Source: Spirochaetota bacterium (GTDB lineage: Bacteria; Spirochaetota; UBA4802; UBA5550). From it: a stretch of DNA of 37,544 bases. Positions 17,334-25,172 of the stretch are shown piece by piece. The position numbers were made by a program, and so were the translations under genes. The notes beneath the pieces are model-generated. The model ran no database searches, was not told the origin of the DNA, and saw only the letters and a program-made list of their open reading frames with translations. The DNA is taken from the NCBI GenBank assembly GCA_016928865.1, contig JAFGJX010000083.1, positions 1 through 37,544 of the forward strand. The letters are read 5' to 3'. Every line of letters begins with the position of its first letter. The first letter of the stretch is position 1.

Positions 17334-18389
17334 TCAATAGAAGAAAAACATCACGCCCGCCTGCACGCCCGCGGCGGGGCAGGTGTACGTCACCAGATTA
17401 CCCCGCTTGAGCCGCCCCTCATTCCTGGCCCGGTCCATCGCCACCGGCAGGCTGGCGGACGCGATATTGCCGATCTCCGGGTAGAACGACCTGTATGATT
17501 CCGGGATGCAGACATTGGCCTGGCGGAGGGCCGGCAGCACCATTTCATCTATCATCTTGCCGATATCATGGATGAAGAGACATTCGTACTGTATGTTCTT
17601 CCACTCATCGGCGCTCAAAATCTCCTTCACCAGCTCCATCATGTGCTTCAGGCCGCTGCGGATCAGCCGCGACGAATGGGAATGCAGGCGATATCGATCG
17701 CCCACGCGATAGTTCAGGCCGATGTGACAGGTCAAGTATTCTCCGTCCGCGAGCCGGTAAAACGAGCGCATGTGCCGGCGGTCAGTGGCGTACGGTCCCT
17801 CTTCAGTGCCCCGGAGAACCATGGCGCCCGCGGCGTCCCCGATGGTGAGGGAGCCGAATTTCCAGGCAAGCTCGTCCACTGTCTTACAGGAAAAATCGGC
17901 CCAGTCAAAGGTCCGCTCCCCGGCCGCGATCAGAACGGTACGGTAGTTCCCCGTCTTGATCAGCGAATCGGCGATCTCCATCGACTTCATGAAGCTGGTG
18001 CATGCGTCCTGGGTGTCGATCACATTGGCCCGCAGCGCGCCGAGCTCGTGGCGGAGGACGTGCCCGGTGGCGGGTTCGACAAAGGCCTTGGACATGCCGG
18101 TATAGATAATGAGGTCGACGTCGGACGCCGGGATGCCGGCATCATCAAGCGCGCGCTGTGCGGCAACCAGGGCCATGTCGGGGCCGAATTCATCCTGGCG
18201 GCACCAGCGCCGGGTCACGCTCCCCGACTTCGCCAGCTTGACCCTGGCCTTTTCCATCAGCGTATCGAGGTCCTCGGGAGAAAGATACCCGGCGCTGTTC
18301 TGGCGCATCAATTCCAGAACGTCATCGTTCGTTATCTCACGCTCCGGAATGTACGTCCCCAGGCCGATAATTTTTGTCGCCGGCGCCAT
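17334..18389 (-). CDS. 3-oxoacyl-ACP synthase III family protein
   Basis: A 351-residue thiolase-fold protein of the FabH/OleA/HMG-CoA-synthase superfamily. The catalytic Cys is C130 in DTQDACTSFMKS; the likely His is H274 in LFIHDIGKM and the Asn is N308 in EIGNIASASLP. The His and C-terminal blocks differ from classical FabH (no PHQAN, no GxGLTWGA-like ending), so it is probably not the housekeeping fatty-acid initiator. A condensation of acyl thioesters in lipid or secondary metabolism is the family role; substrate unknown. GGGAG before the ATG at 18389 decides the start over longer options at 18416 and 18446. It stands alone behind its own promoter and a leader hairpin. Confidence 0.78.
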   Translation of the reverse strand: MAPATKIIGLGTYIPEREITNDDVLELMRQNSAGYLSPEDLDTLMEKARVKLAKSGSVTRRWCRQDEFGPDMALVAAQRALDDAGIPASDVDLIIYTGMSKAFVEPATGHVLRHELGALRANVIDTQDACTSFMKSMEIADSLIKTGNYRTVLIAAGERTFDWADFSCKTVDELAWKFGSLTIGDAAGAMVLRGTEEGPYATDRRHMRSFYRLADGEYLTCHIGLNYRVGDRYRLHSHSSRLIRSGLKHMMELVKEILSADEWKNIQYECLFIHDIGKMIDEMVLPALRQANVCIPESYRSFYPEIGNIASASLPVAMDRARNEGRLKRGNLVTYTCPAAGVQAGVMFFFY

Positions 18390-18398
18390 AATCTCCCC

Positions 18399-18439
18399 CC
18401 GCTCACCGCCCCGCATGACCTGCGCCACGGGGCGAGCGG
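18399..18439 (-). promoter_or_regulatory. GC-rich leader hairpin next to ribosome binding site
   Basis: CCGCTC (18399-18404) pairs with GAGCGG (18434-18439) and GCCCCG (18408-18413) with CGGGGC (18428-18433): twelve GC-rich pairs with a three-base bulge and a 14-base loop. In the minus-strand transcript it ends where the Shine-Dalgarno of the ketoacyl-synthase gene begins, so it may tune translation. Confidence 0.4.
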
Positions 18440-18503
18440 CCATCACCGCCCATGCCCGAATGCGCGCATATCGCCATGCCTGACATGGTTTTCAATTTGT
18501 GCA

Positions 18504-18532
18504 TATCTAAAAATCAGCGCTTAAAATGTCAA
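18504..18532 (-). promoter_or_regulatory. Candidate promoter of ketoacyl-synthase III gene
   Basis: A perfect TTGACA (minus strand, 18532-18527) is followed after 17 bases by TAGATA (18509-18504), a poor -10 box with 3 of 6 matches. The predicted leader is about 108 bases and contains the hairpin at 18399-18439. Confidence 0.4.
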
Positions 18533-18555
18533 TAAAAAATGCCGCATCCGAAGGG

Positions 18556-20790
18556 TTATTTCTTTTCCGATTCAATGGTCATGACGTATGCTCCTTGCAC
18601 CTCATGAAAGACCGACAGTTCGGCGCGGTCAGTTGAGCCGTAGTAGAATCTGGATTTCGGGTTTGTCGAATACTGAAAGTTCATCTGGTACAGGGACTGC
18701 TCTATGCCGAAGCAGCCAAAGAGCGAAGTCACCTCAACTGGCGCAAGCGAGGTCCCGAGCGATCCGCGCAGAATGGTGTCGGAGCCACCTTCGAGTTGGC
18801 GGGCTTCGGGTCCTCCTTTGACGCCCGGAACAGAAAAACGGCCGCGGTGCAGCCTGCCCCAGGTCCAGTCATTGATGTCCGGACCGATGGTCCGGTTGAA
18901 GAAGCGCATGGTGGTGAGAAAGGCGCGGTCGAAGATCGTTTCGCGATACTCGGTCCGGTAGGTCGAGCGGTCATCGAACAGGGGCGATTTATTCTCTTTC
19001 ACGAGCCGGTAAAAATTCGGGGCCAGGAGGTCCCACCGCTCCATCAGGCCGTCTGCCCTGTCCCTGAGCTCGTCAGTGATGGTCTCATACATGAACTGCT
19101 GCAGCAGCTTGTGGAATATCGACGGCCCGTTAAAATCGGAACTCACCTGGTACTTCCAGTTCTGGAAGTAGACCCGCGAAAGCCGCGCTGACGCCATCGG
19201 ATTGTTGCCGAGAATTTCGAGAAACTCGGGGAGAAACATCCTCGCAATGGCCGAATGCCTGTCGGCAAGGACGTCCAGCACGTCCTGGTCGGTAAAGCGC
19301 GGTTTCCGTTCCAGGAGCCTCATGAGCCGCCGGTGGCGGAACTCCTGCGCGATGCCCTCCCCGCGCACGGCGGCCGGCGCGTCGGACAGGAACGAGCTCC
19401 CGGCCGCCAGCGCGCCGTTGACGCCGGCGGCCTCGGGCAGGAGCGACAGGTCGATCATCCCGGTCCAGGCCGAATCGTATCCTGTCCGGAGCATCGCGTC
19501 CGTTTTCCTCCTGACCGGCATCATCCCCGACCACGCCCGCCGCGCCTCGGTATCGGTGGCGAAGAGATACACCCGGGGCGGCGACATGATGCCGCGCGCG
19601 CGGAGACCGGCCTCGGCGATGCTGCGCGAAAAGGGAATTTCGAACAAGGAGGCGATATACTCGGGGCCGAAGAAGGCCGAACGCACCGTGACGACCGACG
19701 ACCCGTACCCGGAATTTTCAAAGATGTCGTTAAGCACCGGCCCGTTTTCTGTCCTGTGGATGGGCGCCCCGCCCTCCCCCGCGGGCGCGATTGTGAAATC
19801 GCGCCACCCGGTTGCGCCCAGGTACTGGTACGTCTCCCCGATCCTGATGATGGTCTCTGCGACCAGGTCCTGCACGTCCATGCCGGCGGAAAAACCATAA
19901 AAGGAGAGATCAAGGTTGCTTCCCGCGAAAATGAAGGGAAATCCCGTATGGGTGATCCCCTTGATGATGCGGTCGGCGCAATGGAGGTGCACCGGGTACC
20001 AGCCCGGATAGACCGAGAGCATGTCCTCGAAGCTGTACGCGGTCACCGGATAGTTCTCCTTAACCCGGCGCGCCGGAAGGTAGAAGGCGAAACCCCGGTC
20101 GAAGATGCCCGCGTATTTTGCCACGAGCGCCCGCGTCCTGGCCACGACCCCGACGCTGTCCGATTCACTCTCCTTATAATAGCTGATGAGGCCTTCGGGT
20201 ACAAGGGCCTTCATCTCCGTGACGGAGGAATCGCGCTGAAAGGGAAAAAGCGCCTCCCGGTTGTTCAGGAAAGCATTGCACCATTCCCTGAGCGCCAGGA
20301 CCGCGATGATGTCCCCGGCGCTCCAGTCGCGCGGCACCGCATCTTTCAGGCCCAGACGCAAGCGCGCCTCGTTCACGCCGCGCGCGTAGTCCGCGAGATA
20401 GCCGGCATACGGCTCAACGATCCGCGCCGCGATATCGCGCCCCCGTCCGGCAAAGTCGACGGCGCGCGACAGCCGGTCCAGCGCCGCGCCGTCCTCGCCG
20501 ACAAGCGCGGCCGAGGACCCTGCGGCAAGGGCCCTGAAGTACTCCATGATGTCGTACCGGTCCTGGGCATGCAGGAAGCCGAGCGCGAAATAGGCGTCGT
20601 TGAAGTTCTGGGCGATAATGACCGGAGTGCCCCGGGGATCGCGCTCGATAACCAGACGCGCGCGGACGCCGGCCGTAAACGAACCCGAATAGGATATCTG
20701 ATTTGCGTTATGAAGATAAAGGAGAACGCCGGCGATGCAGAGTGCCGCCGCTGCGACGCTGATGCCGGCGATGAGAATTTTCTTCTTCAT
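18556..20790 (-). CDS. Penicillin acylase homologue, nucleophile apparently missing
   Basis: A 744-residue protein of the penicillin-amidase (Ntn-hydrolase) family. An N-terminal hydrophobic stretch (5-26) is a signal or anchor. The alpha-chain signature is clear: VIERDPRGTPVIIAQNFNDAYFALGFLHAQDR (47-78). The region GWYPVHLHCADRIIKG...DVQDL (about 263-309) aligns by eye with the start of the beta chain. Active members have G-S-N-x-W at the self-cleavage site some 25 residues before this region; here the same place reads GFAFY (233-237), with Phe where the nucleophile Ser should be. The linker is also short. It may be a non-cleaving, inactive derivative with a binding role. No Shine-Dalgarno is obvious before 20790. 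The lipoprotein gene ends 45 bases upstream, probably in one operon. Confidence 0.82.
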   Translation of the reverse strand: MKKKILIAGISVAAAALCIAGVLLYLHNANQISYSGSFTAGVRARLVIERDPRGTPVIIAQNFNDAYFALGFLHAQDRYDIMEYFRALAAGSSAALVGEDGAALDRLSRAVDFAGRGRDIAARIVEPYAGYLADYARGVNEARLRLGLKDAVPRDWSAGDIIAVLALREWCNAFLNNREALFPFQRDSSVTEMKALVPEGLISYYKESESDSVGVVARTRALVAKYAGIFDRGFAFYLPARRVKENYPVTAYSFEDMLSVYPGWYPVHLHCADRIIKGITHTGFPFIFAGSNLDLSFYGFSAGMDVQDLVAETIIRIGETYQYLGATGWRDFTIAPAGEGGAPIHRTENGPVLNDIFENSGYGSSVVTVRSAFFGPEYIASLFEIPFSRSIAEAGLRARGIMSPPRVYLFATDTEARRAWSGMMPVRRKTDAMLRTGYDSAWTGMIDLSLLPEAAGVNGALAAGSSFLSDAPAAVRGEGIAQEFRHRRLMRLLERKPRFTDQDVLDVLADRHSAIARMFLPEFLEILGNNPMASARLSRVYFQNWKYQVSSDFNGPSIFHKLLQQFMYETITDELRDRADGLMERWDLLAPNFYRLVKENKSPLFDDRSTYRTEYRETIFDRAFLTTMRFFNRTIGPDINDWTWGRLHRGRFSVPGVKGGPEARQLEGGSDTILRGSLGTSLAPVEVTSLFGCFGIEQSLYQMNFQYSTNPKSRFYYGSTDRAELSVFHEVQGAYVMTIESEKK

Positions 20791-20835
20791 GAATTCACGC
20801 TGGGGGCCGCGCTGCCGTACCCATCGCTCCCGCGC

Positions 20836-21258
20836 TTACCGCGGCGTGATGGTCGCCTTGACGATCTCGAGCCTGGTATAGTAGTCGTCCAGTAGCGAGA
20901 AGAACCTGCCGAAATCCCCGACCGCGTTGATCTTCGATTTGCCCTTCACCAGGCCGGCGACGGTCTTCACGTCCTTCGAATAGATATGGCACTCGACGAG
21001 GCCCTTCTTCGTCATCACGTCCGCGATTACGCAGAAGTCGTAGTCGATGTTCGTGGAAACGGTTACGTCTTTCACGGTCAGGCCGGACAGGTGCACCTCG
21101 CGCTTCCCGAGGTCCTCGTTGATCAGGAATTTCATGGCCGGGTTCTCGGCCTGGTCCATCCGCGCCTTCTCATTGACCACGCTCTCGATCAGGATCGGCT
21201 CCTTCACGCACGAGGTCATGGCGACGGCGACCACAAGCGGCAACAGGCACTTTCTCAT
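20836..21258 (-). CDS. Small lipoprotein, possibly OB-fold
   Basis: A 140-residue lipoprotein. The signal peptide ends in AMTSC, with the lipidated Cys at 17; this loose lipobox would suit a spirochaete. The remaining 120 residues are beta-rich (EVHLSGLTVKDVTVS, CHIYSKDVKTVAGL, KSKINAVGDFGRF) and recall small OB-fold (tRNA_anti-like) domains, but I do not recognise a named family. AGGAG seven bases before the ATG at 21258 decides the start. It precedes the penicillin-acylase homologue by 45 bases and is probably co-transcribed. A perfect TTGACA lies at 21370-21365 on this strand, without a clear -10. Confidence 0.65.
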   Translation of the reverse strand: MRKCLLPLVVAVAMTSCVKEPILIESVVNEKARMDQAENPAMKFLINEDLGKREVHLSGLTVKDVTVSTNIDYDFCVIADVMTKKGLVECHIYSKDVKTVAGLVKGKSKINAVGDFGRFFSLLDDYYTRLEIVKATITPR

Positions 21259-21398
21259 TTCAAAACTCCTGCACTGGAATTGCCCGGCGTGCGTCTTCAT
21301 GTGCCAGGCAGGGGTCCGGGCAACCCGCCGGCACCGATCGATATTCGTATTAATTAAGGTTTTTTGTCAAATAAATAATTCCCGGCCATGAAAAGCCG

Positions 21399-23504
21399 CT
21401 AACGCCTGAACATCCTGACCATCACGATCCGGTTCCCCCGCTCGTTGAAGCGCACCTCGTCAAAGGCGTGCCTGATCATGAGAAGGCCCCGGCCGTGCAT
21501 GAGCATGCTCGCGCCGTCATCCTCCGGGTCGCCGTCCGCCACCGCGCTGTGGTTAAACCCCGCGCCCTCATCGGCAACGGTATACACCACGCGCGCCGCG
21601 TTGAGCGAGCACTCGACGTGCACCCTCCTGCCCCCGTACGCGGGGTCCTTCTGCCGCCGCTTTATCAGGTTGAAATAGCTGCCCGAGAGCTGGGTCGCGG
21701 TCTTCTCCTCAAAGCCGAGGCCCAGGTTTCCGTGTTCGATGGCGTTAATGATCGCCTCCCTGAGCGCGATCCTGACGTCGGATATGTCCCCCGGCTCCAT
21801 GTAGCGGCCCAGGTTTCGCGCGAGACGCTGGCTCATCAGCTCCGCGTTGCCGATATAATTGTTGATTTCGTACGCGTACTCCTCCGACACCAGGAACGGC
21901 GTAAGCGCGTCATCGATGACCGGATACGCTTTGCCCAGTATGACATACCCCGTGTTCCCCTCGCCCTTGTACTCCAGGGTCACGGCCATCTCTTTCGGCT
22001 CGTGGCTGTACTTGTCGTTCAGGGTGGTGAGAAACCGGACGCTTCCCTTTTTTTTCTTCTTGAGCGTGGTAATATACTCCATCACGATCTGCTGGGTGAT
22101 GTTGAACCGGTTCTCCTCCATGTTGCTGAACAGGTCCGGGAAGTTCGCGCCCAGCACCTCGTCAGGATGATAGCCCAGGTGGAACCTGACGGCCCGGTTC
22201 ATACTGTGGATATTGTTCTTTTCATCGAGGGTGAAGATGATGTCGTCCGTGCTCTCGACAAGGTGCCGGTACCTGACCTCGCCTCTCCTGATCATGCTCC
22301 TCATGCTGTTGATCTTGTCAGCCAGCGCGAAGGAGAGGAGCACGATCGCCGCGGCGGTGCCGATTGGAAGCGCCCAGAGGGTCACAAAGCCCGAGCTGAT
22401 CACCCCCAGCATGTTCAGGATGACAAGCGGCACCGAAAGCGCGAACAGGGAAAACGCCAGGAGCACGATCCGGACCTGCCGGGCAGCGGGAGTGGGGCGT
22501 TCGATGAAGCCGATATATATCCCGAACAGCACGAAGCCGCCGGTCGCGCCCGCGGCGATGGCGTACATGAGCAGCATGCTCGTCCTGGTATCGACGATAA
22601 GCGAGAGCAGCATGGTCAGGAGGGACGATCCCACGATCATGGCCAGCAGGGCGAGCAGGATTATAAAGTACCTGCGTTTCTGGCCCTTCCGGACAAAATC
22701 GAACATGAAGAGGCTGATGCTTATTATCACCATGCCTTCGACAAAAGGGTTCGCGTGCCGCTGCAGCCATACCGAATCGGGCCAGAGATACTGAAAGGCG
22801 AACCCCTTGAAAATAATTTCCAGCAGGCCGTACGAGATGATGAAGCAGACGAGATAGAGGTTTCCGATCACCCGGGAGGATATAAAAAAGAAAAGATTGT
22901 ACAGGGCCATGACCAGGAGGAGACCGAAAAAGAGCCAATAGGCCGGGAGCTCCCTGCGCAGGCGGTCCACGTAGGCGTCATTGGTAAGCATGTTGAGATG
23001 GAACCCGATTGAATCGTATGACTTGACGCCGAGAAAATAGGTCCGGGGACCGGGCCCCTGTTCTATCCGGAACAGGAAGGTCCTGTCCTTGATCTCCCGG
23101 CTGTTGAAGGGCATCTCGTCGCCGCCCTTTCGCGCCGCATACGCGCCCGAAGCGTCCGGCACGTAGAGCTCCATCGTGTCAAGGGCGGGCGAATCCACCT
23201 CGCAGATCCAGTTGAAGGGCTTCCCGGTCCTGTTGTCCACGATGAAGCGGAACCAGACCCGGGCCGAGGAGTGCCCGAAGTTAATATACCCGGACCGGTG
23301 CGCGGTCCACACAAGCGACCCGTCGCGCATAATATCGGCAAGGGTCAGCCTGTTTGCCGGGTCCTTCAGGTACTCGACCTCGCCGCTGATGTTTCTTATC
23401 GACAGATTATCGTCGAGGGGTATCGCGGTCTGAGCCGATATCAGGGCGGGCCCGACCGCGGACAGAAGAAACAGGGCGAACAATATTGGCATACACCTGT
23501 TCAT
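21399..23504 (-). CDS. 7TMR-DISM receptor with PAS and RsbW-type ATPase
   Basis: A 701-residue membrane signalling protein. Signal peptide 1-24 (cleavage after ALISA), DISMED2 sensor about 28-180, seven membrane segments 188-395, PAS domain about 410-530, and a HATPase_c_2 domain 545-701. The ATPase has the N-box REAIINAIEHGN (582-593), DEGAGF (645-650) and HGRGLLMIRHA (670-680). No phospho-accepting His (HisKA) domain is seen, so the output fits a Ser/Thr anti-sigma-antagonist kinase, opposite to the SpoIIE phosphatase gene at 3212. In-frame ATGs at 23525 and 23534 exist, but 23504 gives the cleanest signal peptide and lies just after a promoter. Monocistronic. Confidence 0.9.
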   Translation of the reverse strand: MNRCMPILFALFLLSAVGPALISAQTAIPLDDNLSIRNISGEVEYLKDPANRLTLADIMRDGSLVWTAHRSGYINFGHSSARVWFRFIVDNRTGKPFNWICEVDSPALDTMELYVPDASGAYAARKGGDEMPFNSREIKDRTFLFRIEQGPGPRTYFLGVKSYDSIGFHLNMLTNDAYVDRLRRELPAYWLFFGLLLVMALYNLFFFISSRVIGNLYLVCFIISYGLLEIIFKGFAFQYLWPDSVWLQRHANPFVEGMVIISISLFMFDFVRKGQKRRYFIILLALLAMIVGSSLLTMLLSLIVDTRTSMLLMYAIAAGATGGFVLFGIYIGFIERPTPAARQVRIVLLAFSLFALSVPLVILNMLGVISSGFVTLWALPIGTAAAIVLLSFALADKINSMRSMIRRGEVRYRHLVESTDDIIFTLDEKNNIHSMNRAVRFHLGYHPDEVLGANFPDLFSNMEENRFNITQQIVMEYITTLKKKKKGSVRFLTTLNDKYSHEPKEMAVTLEYKGEGNTGYVILGKAYPVIDDALTPFLVSEEYAYEINNYIGNAELMSQRLARNLGRYMEPGDISDVRIALREAIINAIEHGNLGLGFEEKTATQLSGSYFNLIKRRQKDPAYGGRRVHVECSLNAARVVYTVADEGAGFNHSAVADGDPEDDGASMLMHGRGLLMIRHAFDEVRFNERGNRIVMVRMFRR

Positions 23505-23515
23505 GTATGCAGGAA

Positions 23516-23544
23516 AATTTAGCATGAATGGCACTTTTTGTCAA
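23516..23544 (-). promoter_or_regulatory. Promoter of the 7TMR-DISM/ATPase gene
   Basis: Minus-strand TTGACA (23544-23539), perfect, then 17 bases, then TAAATT (23521-23516, 4 of 6). Predicted transcription start is near 23509, five bases from the ATG at 23504, so the message would be nearly leaderless. Confidence 0.45.
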
Positions 23545-23584
23545 TACAATGTTGCTGCCAGCGATTACAGACACTGGACGGCCG

Positions 23585-23779
23585 CTACTTCATACACTGG
23601 ATGAAACGGGCCACCGACCGGTCATAGCTCCGCTCCACATCGTCCGGGAAAAAGCACGCGGGCAGCTCATTCGATCTCCGATGGTACTGTATGCACTCGC
23701 AGCATTTTCCCTTCCTGCTGCACGGCTCATAGGTGCAGTTGCAGAATGAAAGGTTTTTTTGCAGATTGTCGCATGCCAT
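23585..23779 (-). CDS. Cys-rich DUF6485-type small protein
   Basis: A 64-residue protein with nine cysteines, including [19 protein letters not shown] (11-29). The pattern, plus [12 protein letters not shown] near the end, matches the DUF6485 family as I recall it; function unknown, a metal or Fe-S site is likely. AGGAGG six bases before the ATG is a strong ribosome binding site. It follows the EIIA/zinc-ribbon gene by 36 bases on the same strand, so the two are probably one unit. Confidence 0.8.
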   Translation of the reverse strand: MACDNLQKNLSFCNCTYEPCSRKGKCCECIQYHRRSNELPACFFPDDVERSYDRSVARFIQCMK

Positions 23780-23815
23780 GCCGTGCCTCCTGTTCGCCCG
23801 CTTCCGGGCATCGGT

Positions 23816-24634
23816 TTATATCACGATCAGGAACCTGCCGCAATGATTGCACACGGCGATGTCCTTCGATTCCTTTATCTTCGCGAGATAATAGGGCGCC
23901 AGGTCCATGTGGCACCCGGAGCAGCTTTTCTTTTCAAGGATCGCGAACGGGCTCAGGTTTTTCTTCCTCATCTTTTCATAATAGGCCAGGGATTTCCGGT
24001 CCACAATTTTCCTCAGCTCCTCAATTTTATTCATTATTTTATCGGACGTTTCGCCCTCGTCGACGAGATGGTTCAGCCGGTCAAGGCGCACCAGCAGGTC
24101 GAGGTTATACAGGGGGATGCCCCCGAGCCCATGGCTCGTCGTCATCTTCTGGCTGCTTTTGTCCGTCAGCGTTGTGAAGTAGAGCTCGGCGTTTTTTTTC
24201 AGCGCGCTGAAGGCCTGGACCTTCGTCTTCGCGCCGTCCATGTCCTTCTTCCGCGCCTCGTCGGTAAAGATCCAGGACATCATCCCCACCAGATAGAGGT
24301 ACTTGGTCCCCATCTCCGTGGGGACGATGTTGAGCAGCAGGTATCGCACCGGCATGTTATCGAGCGAGTGGTATTCGATGCCCTCCCTGGAAATGCCGAA
24401 TATGGAAACAAGCTCCTTTACCGAGTCGGTGCGGATGTGGGGAATGGCCAGCCCCCTGCCGATGCCGGTATTCTCCAGCGATTCGCGGTGCATGATCTGC
24501 GCGTAAAAGCGCCCCGCGTCGTCGATTTTTTTCAGCTCCTCAAGCCTGTTCAGCAATTCCTTGATCACCAGCTGCTTTTCAGTGGACTTGGTGTATACGA
24601 CCTGTTCTTTGGTGATAAAACTCTCGATCTTCAT
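23816..24634 (-). CDS. PTS EIIA (PtsN-like) domain fused to zinc ribbon
   Basis: A 272-residue protein. Residues 1-150 match the type-2 EIIA fold (fructose/PtsN type) with the phospho-acceptor H66 in GRGLAIPH. Residues about 175-225 are charged and helical, probably coiled coil. The C-terminus is a four-Cys zinc ribbon: KSCSGCHMDL (C238, C241) and AVCNHCG (C262, C265). Such ribbons usually cap coiled-coil proteins of the DUF164 type. The combination suggests a regulatory, not sugar-transporting, EIIA; what it binds is unknown. No HPr, EI or EIIBC gene is in the window. AGAGGA before the ATG at 24634 sets the start. Confidence 0.82.
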   Translation of the reverse strand: MKIESFITKEQVVYTKSTEKQLVIKELLNRLEELKKIDDAGRFYAQIMHRESLENTGIGRGLAIPHIRTDSVKELVSIFGISREGIEYHSLDNMPVRYLLLNIVPTEMGTKYLYLVGMMSWIFTDEARKKDMDGAKTKVQAFSALKKNAELYFTTLTDKSSQKMTTSHGLGGIPLYNLDLLVRLDRLNHLVDEGETSDKIMNKIEELRKIVDRKSLAYYEKMRKKNLSPFAILEKKSCSGCHMDLAPYYLAKIKESKDIAVCNHCGRFLIVI

Positions 24635-24681
24635 TTCATTCCTCTGCGTGTCATACAAGTATCATTCAAAAACATGTATCA

Positions 24682-24708
24682 CTTCTACCCCGCATCCAAA
24701 TCTGTCAA
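24682..24708 (-). promoter_or_regulatory. Candidate promoter of EIIA/zinc-ribbon gene
   Basis: Minus-strand TTGACA (24708-24703), perfect, and TAGAAG (24687-24682), 4 of 6, are 15 bases apart. Spacing is short, so confidence is low. Confidence 0.3.
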
Positions 24709-24740
24709 TAAAACATACTTAATAGGGTAAAAAAATTTAC

Positions 24741-24768
24741 TTGAAAAAGTCAACAATCTTTGAATAAT
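24741..24768 (+). promoter_or_regulatory. Promoter of the bactofilin-to-rhlE gene block
   Basis: TTGAAA (24741-24746), 16 bases, then AATAAT (24763-24768) preceded by TG. Predicted transcription start is near 24776, leaving a leader of about 20 bases to the bactofilin GTG. Confidence 0.5.
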
Positions 24769-24797
24769 GACTTGCCAGATACCTCGAGGTGAAAACA

Positions 24798-25172
24798 GTG
24801 TACGGCATGGCACGAAACATAAAATCTGCGGAAGACAACATCGTCAACAGCATCATCGGCGAAGGATCCAACTTCAAGGGAGAATTCAATATCAACGGAC
24901 TCCTCAGGATAGACGGCCATTTCCAGGGCACCATTGAAACCGACGGAAAGGTCCTCATCGGCCAGACCGGCGAAGCGATTACCGACATCAAGGCGCGCAT
25001 GGTCGTGGTGGGCGGGACGGTGCGGGGCAATATCTTCGCCACCGAGCGGGTGATCTTCCTCTCCACCGGGGTCATCAACGGCAATATCATCACGCCGAGC
25101 CTCATCATGGAAGAGGGCGTCAAGTTCGAGGGGAGCTGCACCATCAACAAACGTCCGGACGAAATGCAATGA
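24798..25172 (+). CDS. Bactofilin
   Basis: A 124-residue polymer-forming cytoskeletal protein of the bactofilin family (DUF583): repeated short beta strands with the pattern F-x-G-x-x-x-x-x-G-x-x-x-I-D-G (GEGSNFKGEFNINGLLRID, VVVGGTVRGNIFA, INGNIITPSLIM, KFEGSCTIN). It assembles into membrane-bound filaments that shape the cell or position wall enzymes. CGAGGTGA at 24785-24792 is correctly placed for a GTG start at 24798; ATG at 24807 and GTG at 24789 are alternatives. Its stop overlaps the yaaR start by four bases (ATGA), so the two are translationally coupled. Confidence 0.9.
   Translation: MYGMARNIKSAEDNIVNSIIGEGSNFKGEFNINGLLRIDGHFQGTIETDGKVLIGQTGEAITDIKARMVVVGGTVRGNIFATERVIFLSTGVINGNIITPSLIMEEGVKFEGSCTINKRPDEMQ

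Noticed and set aside
19255..20895. Plus-strand open frame of 546 codons
   Set aside because: Shadow of the penicillin-acylase homologue; no domain signature or ribosome binding site.
21468..23012. Plus-strand open frame of 514 codons
   Set aside because: Antisense to the 7TMR-DISM/ATPase gene, whose motifs are all on the minus strand.
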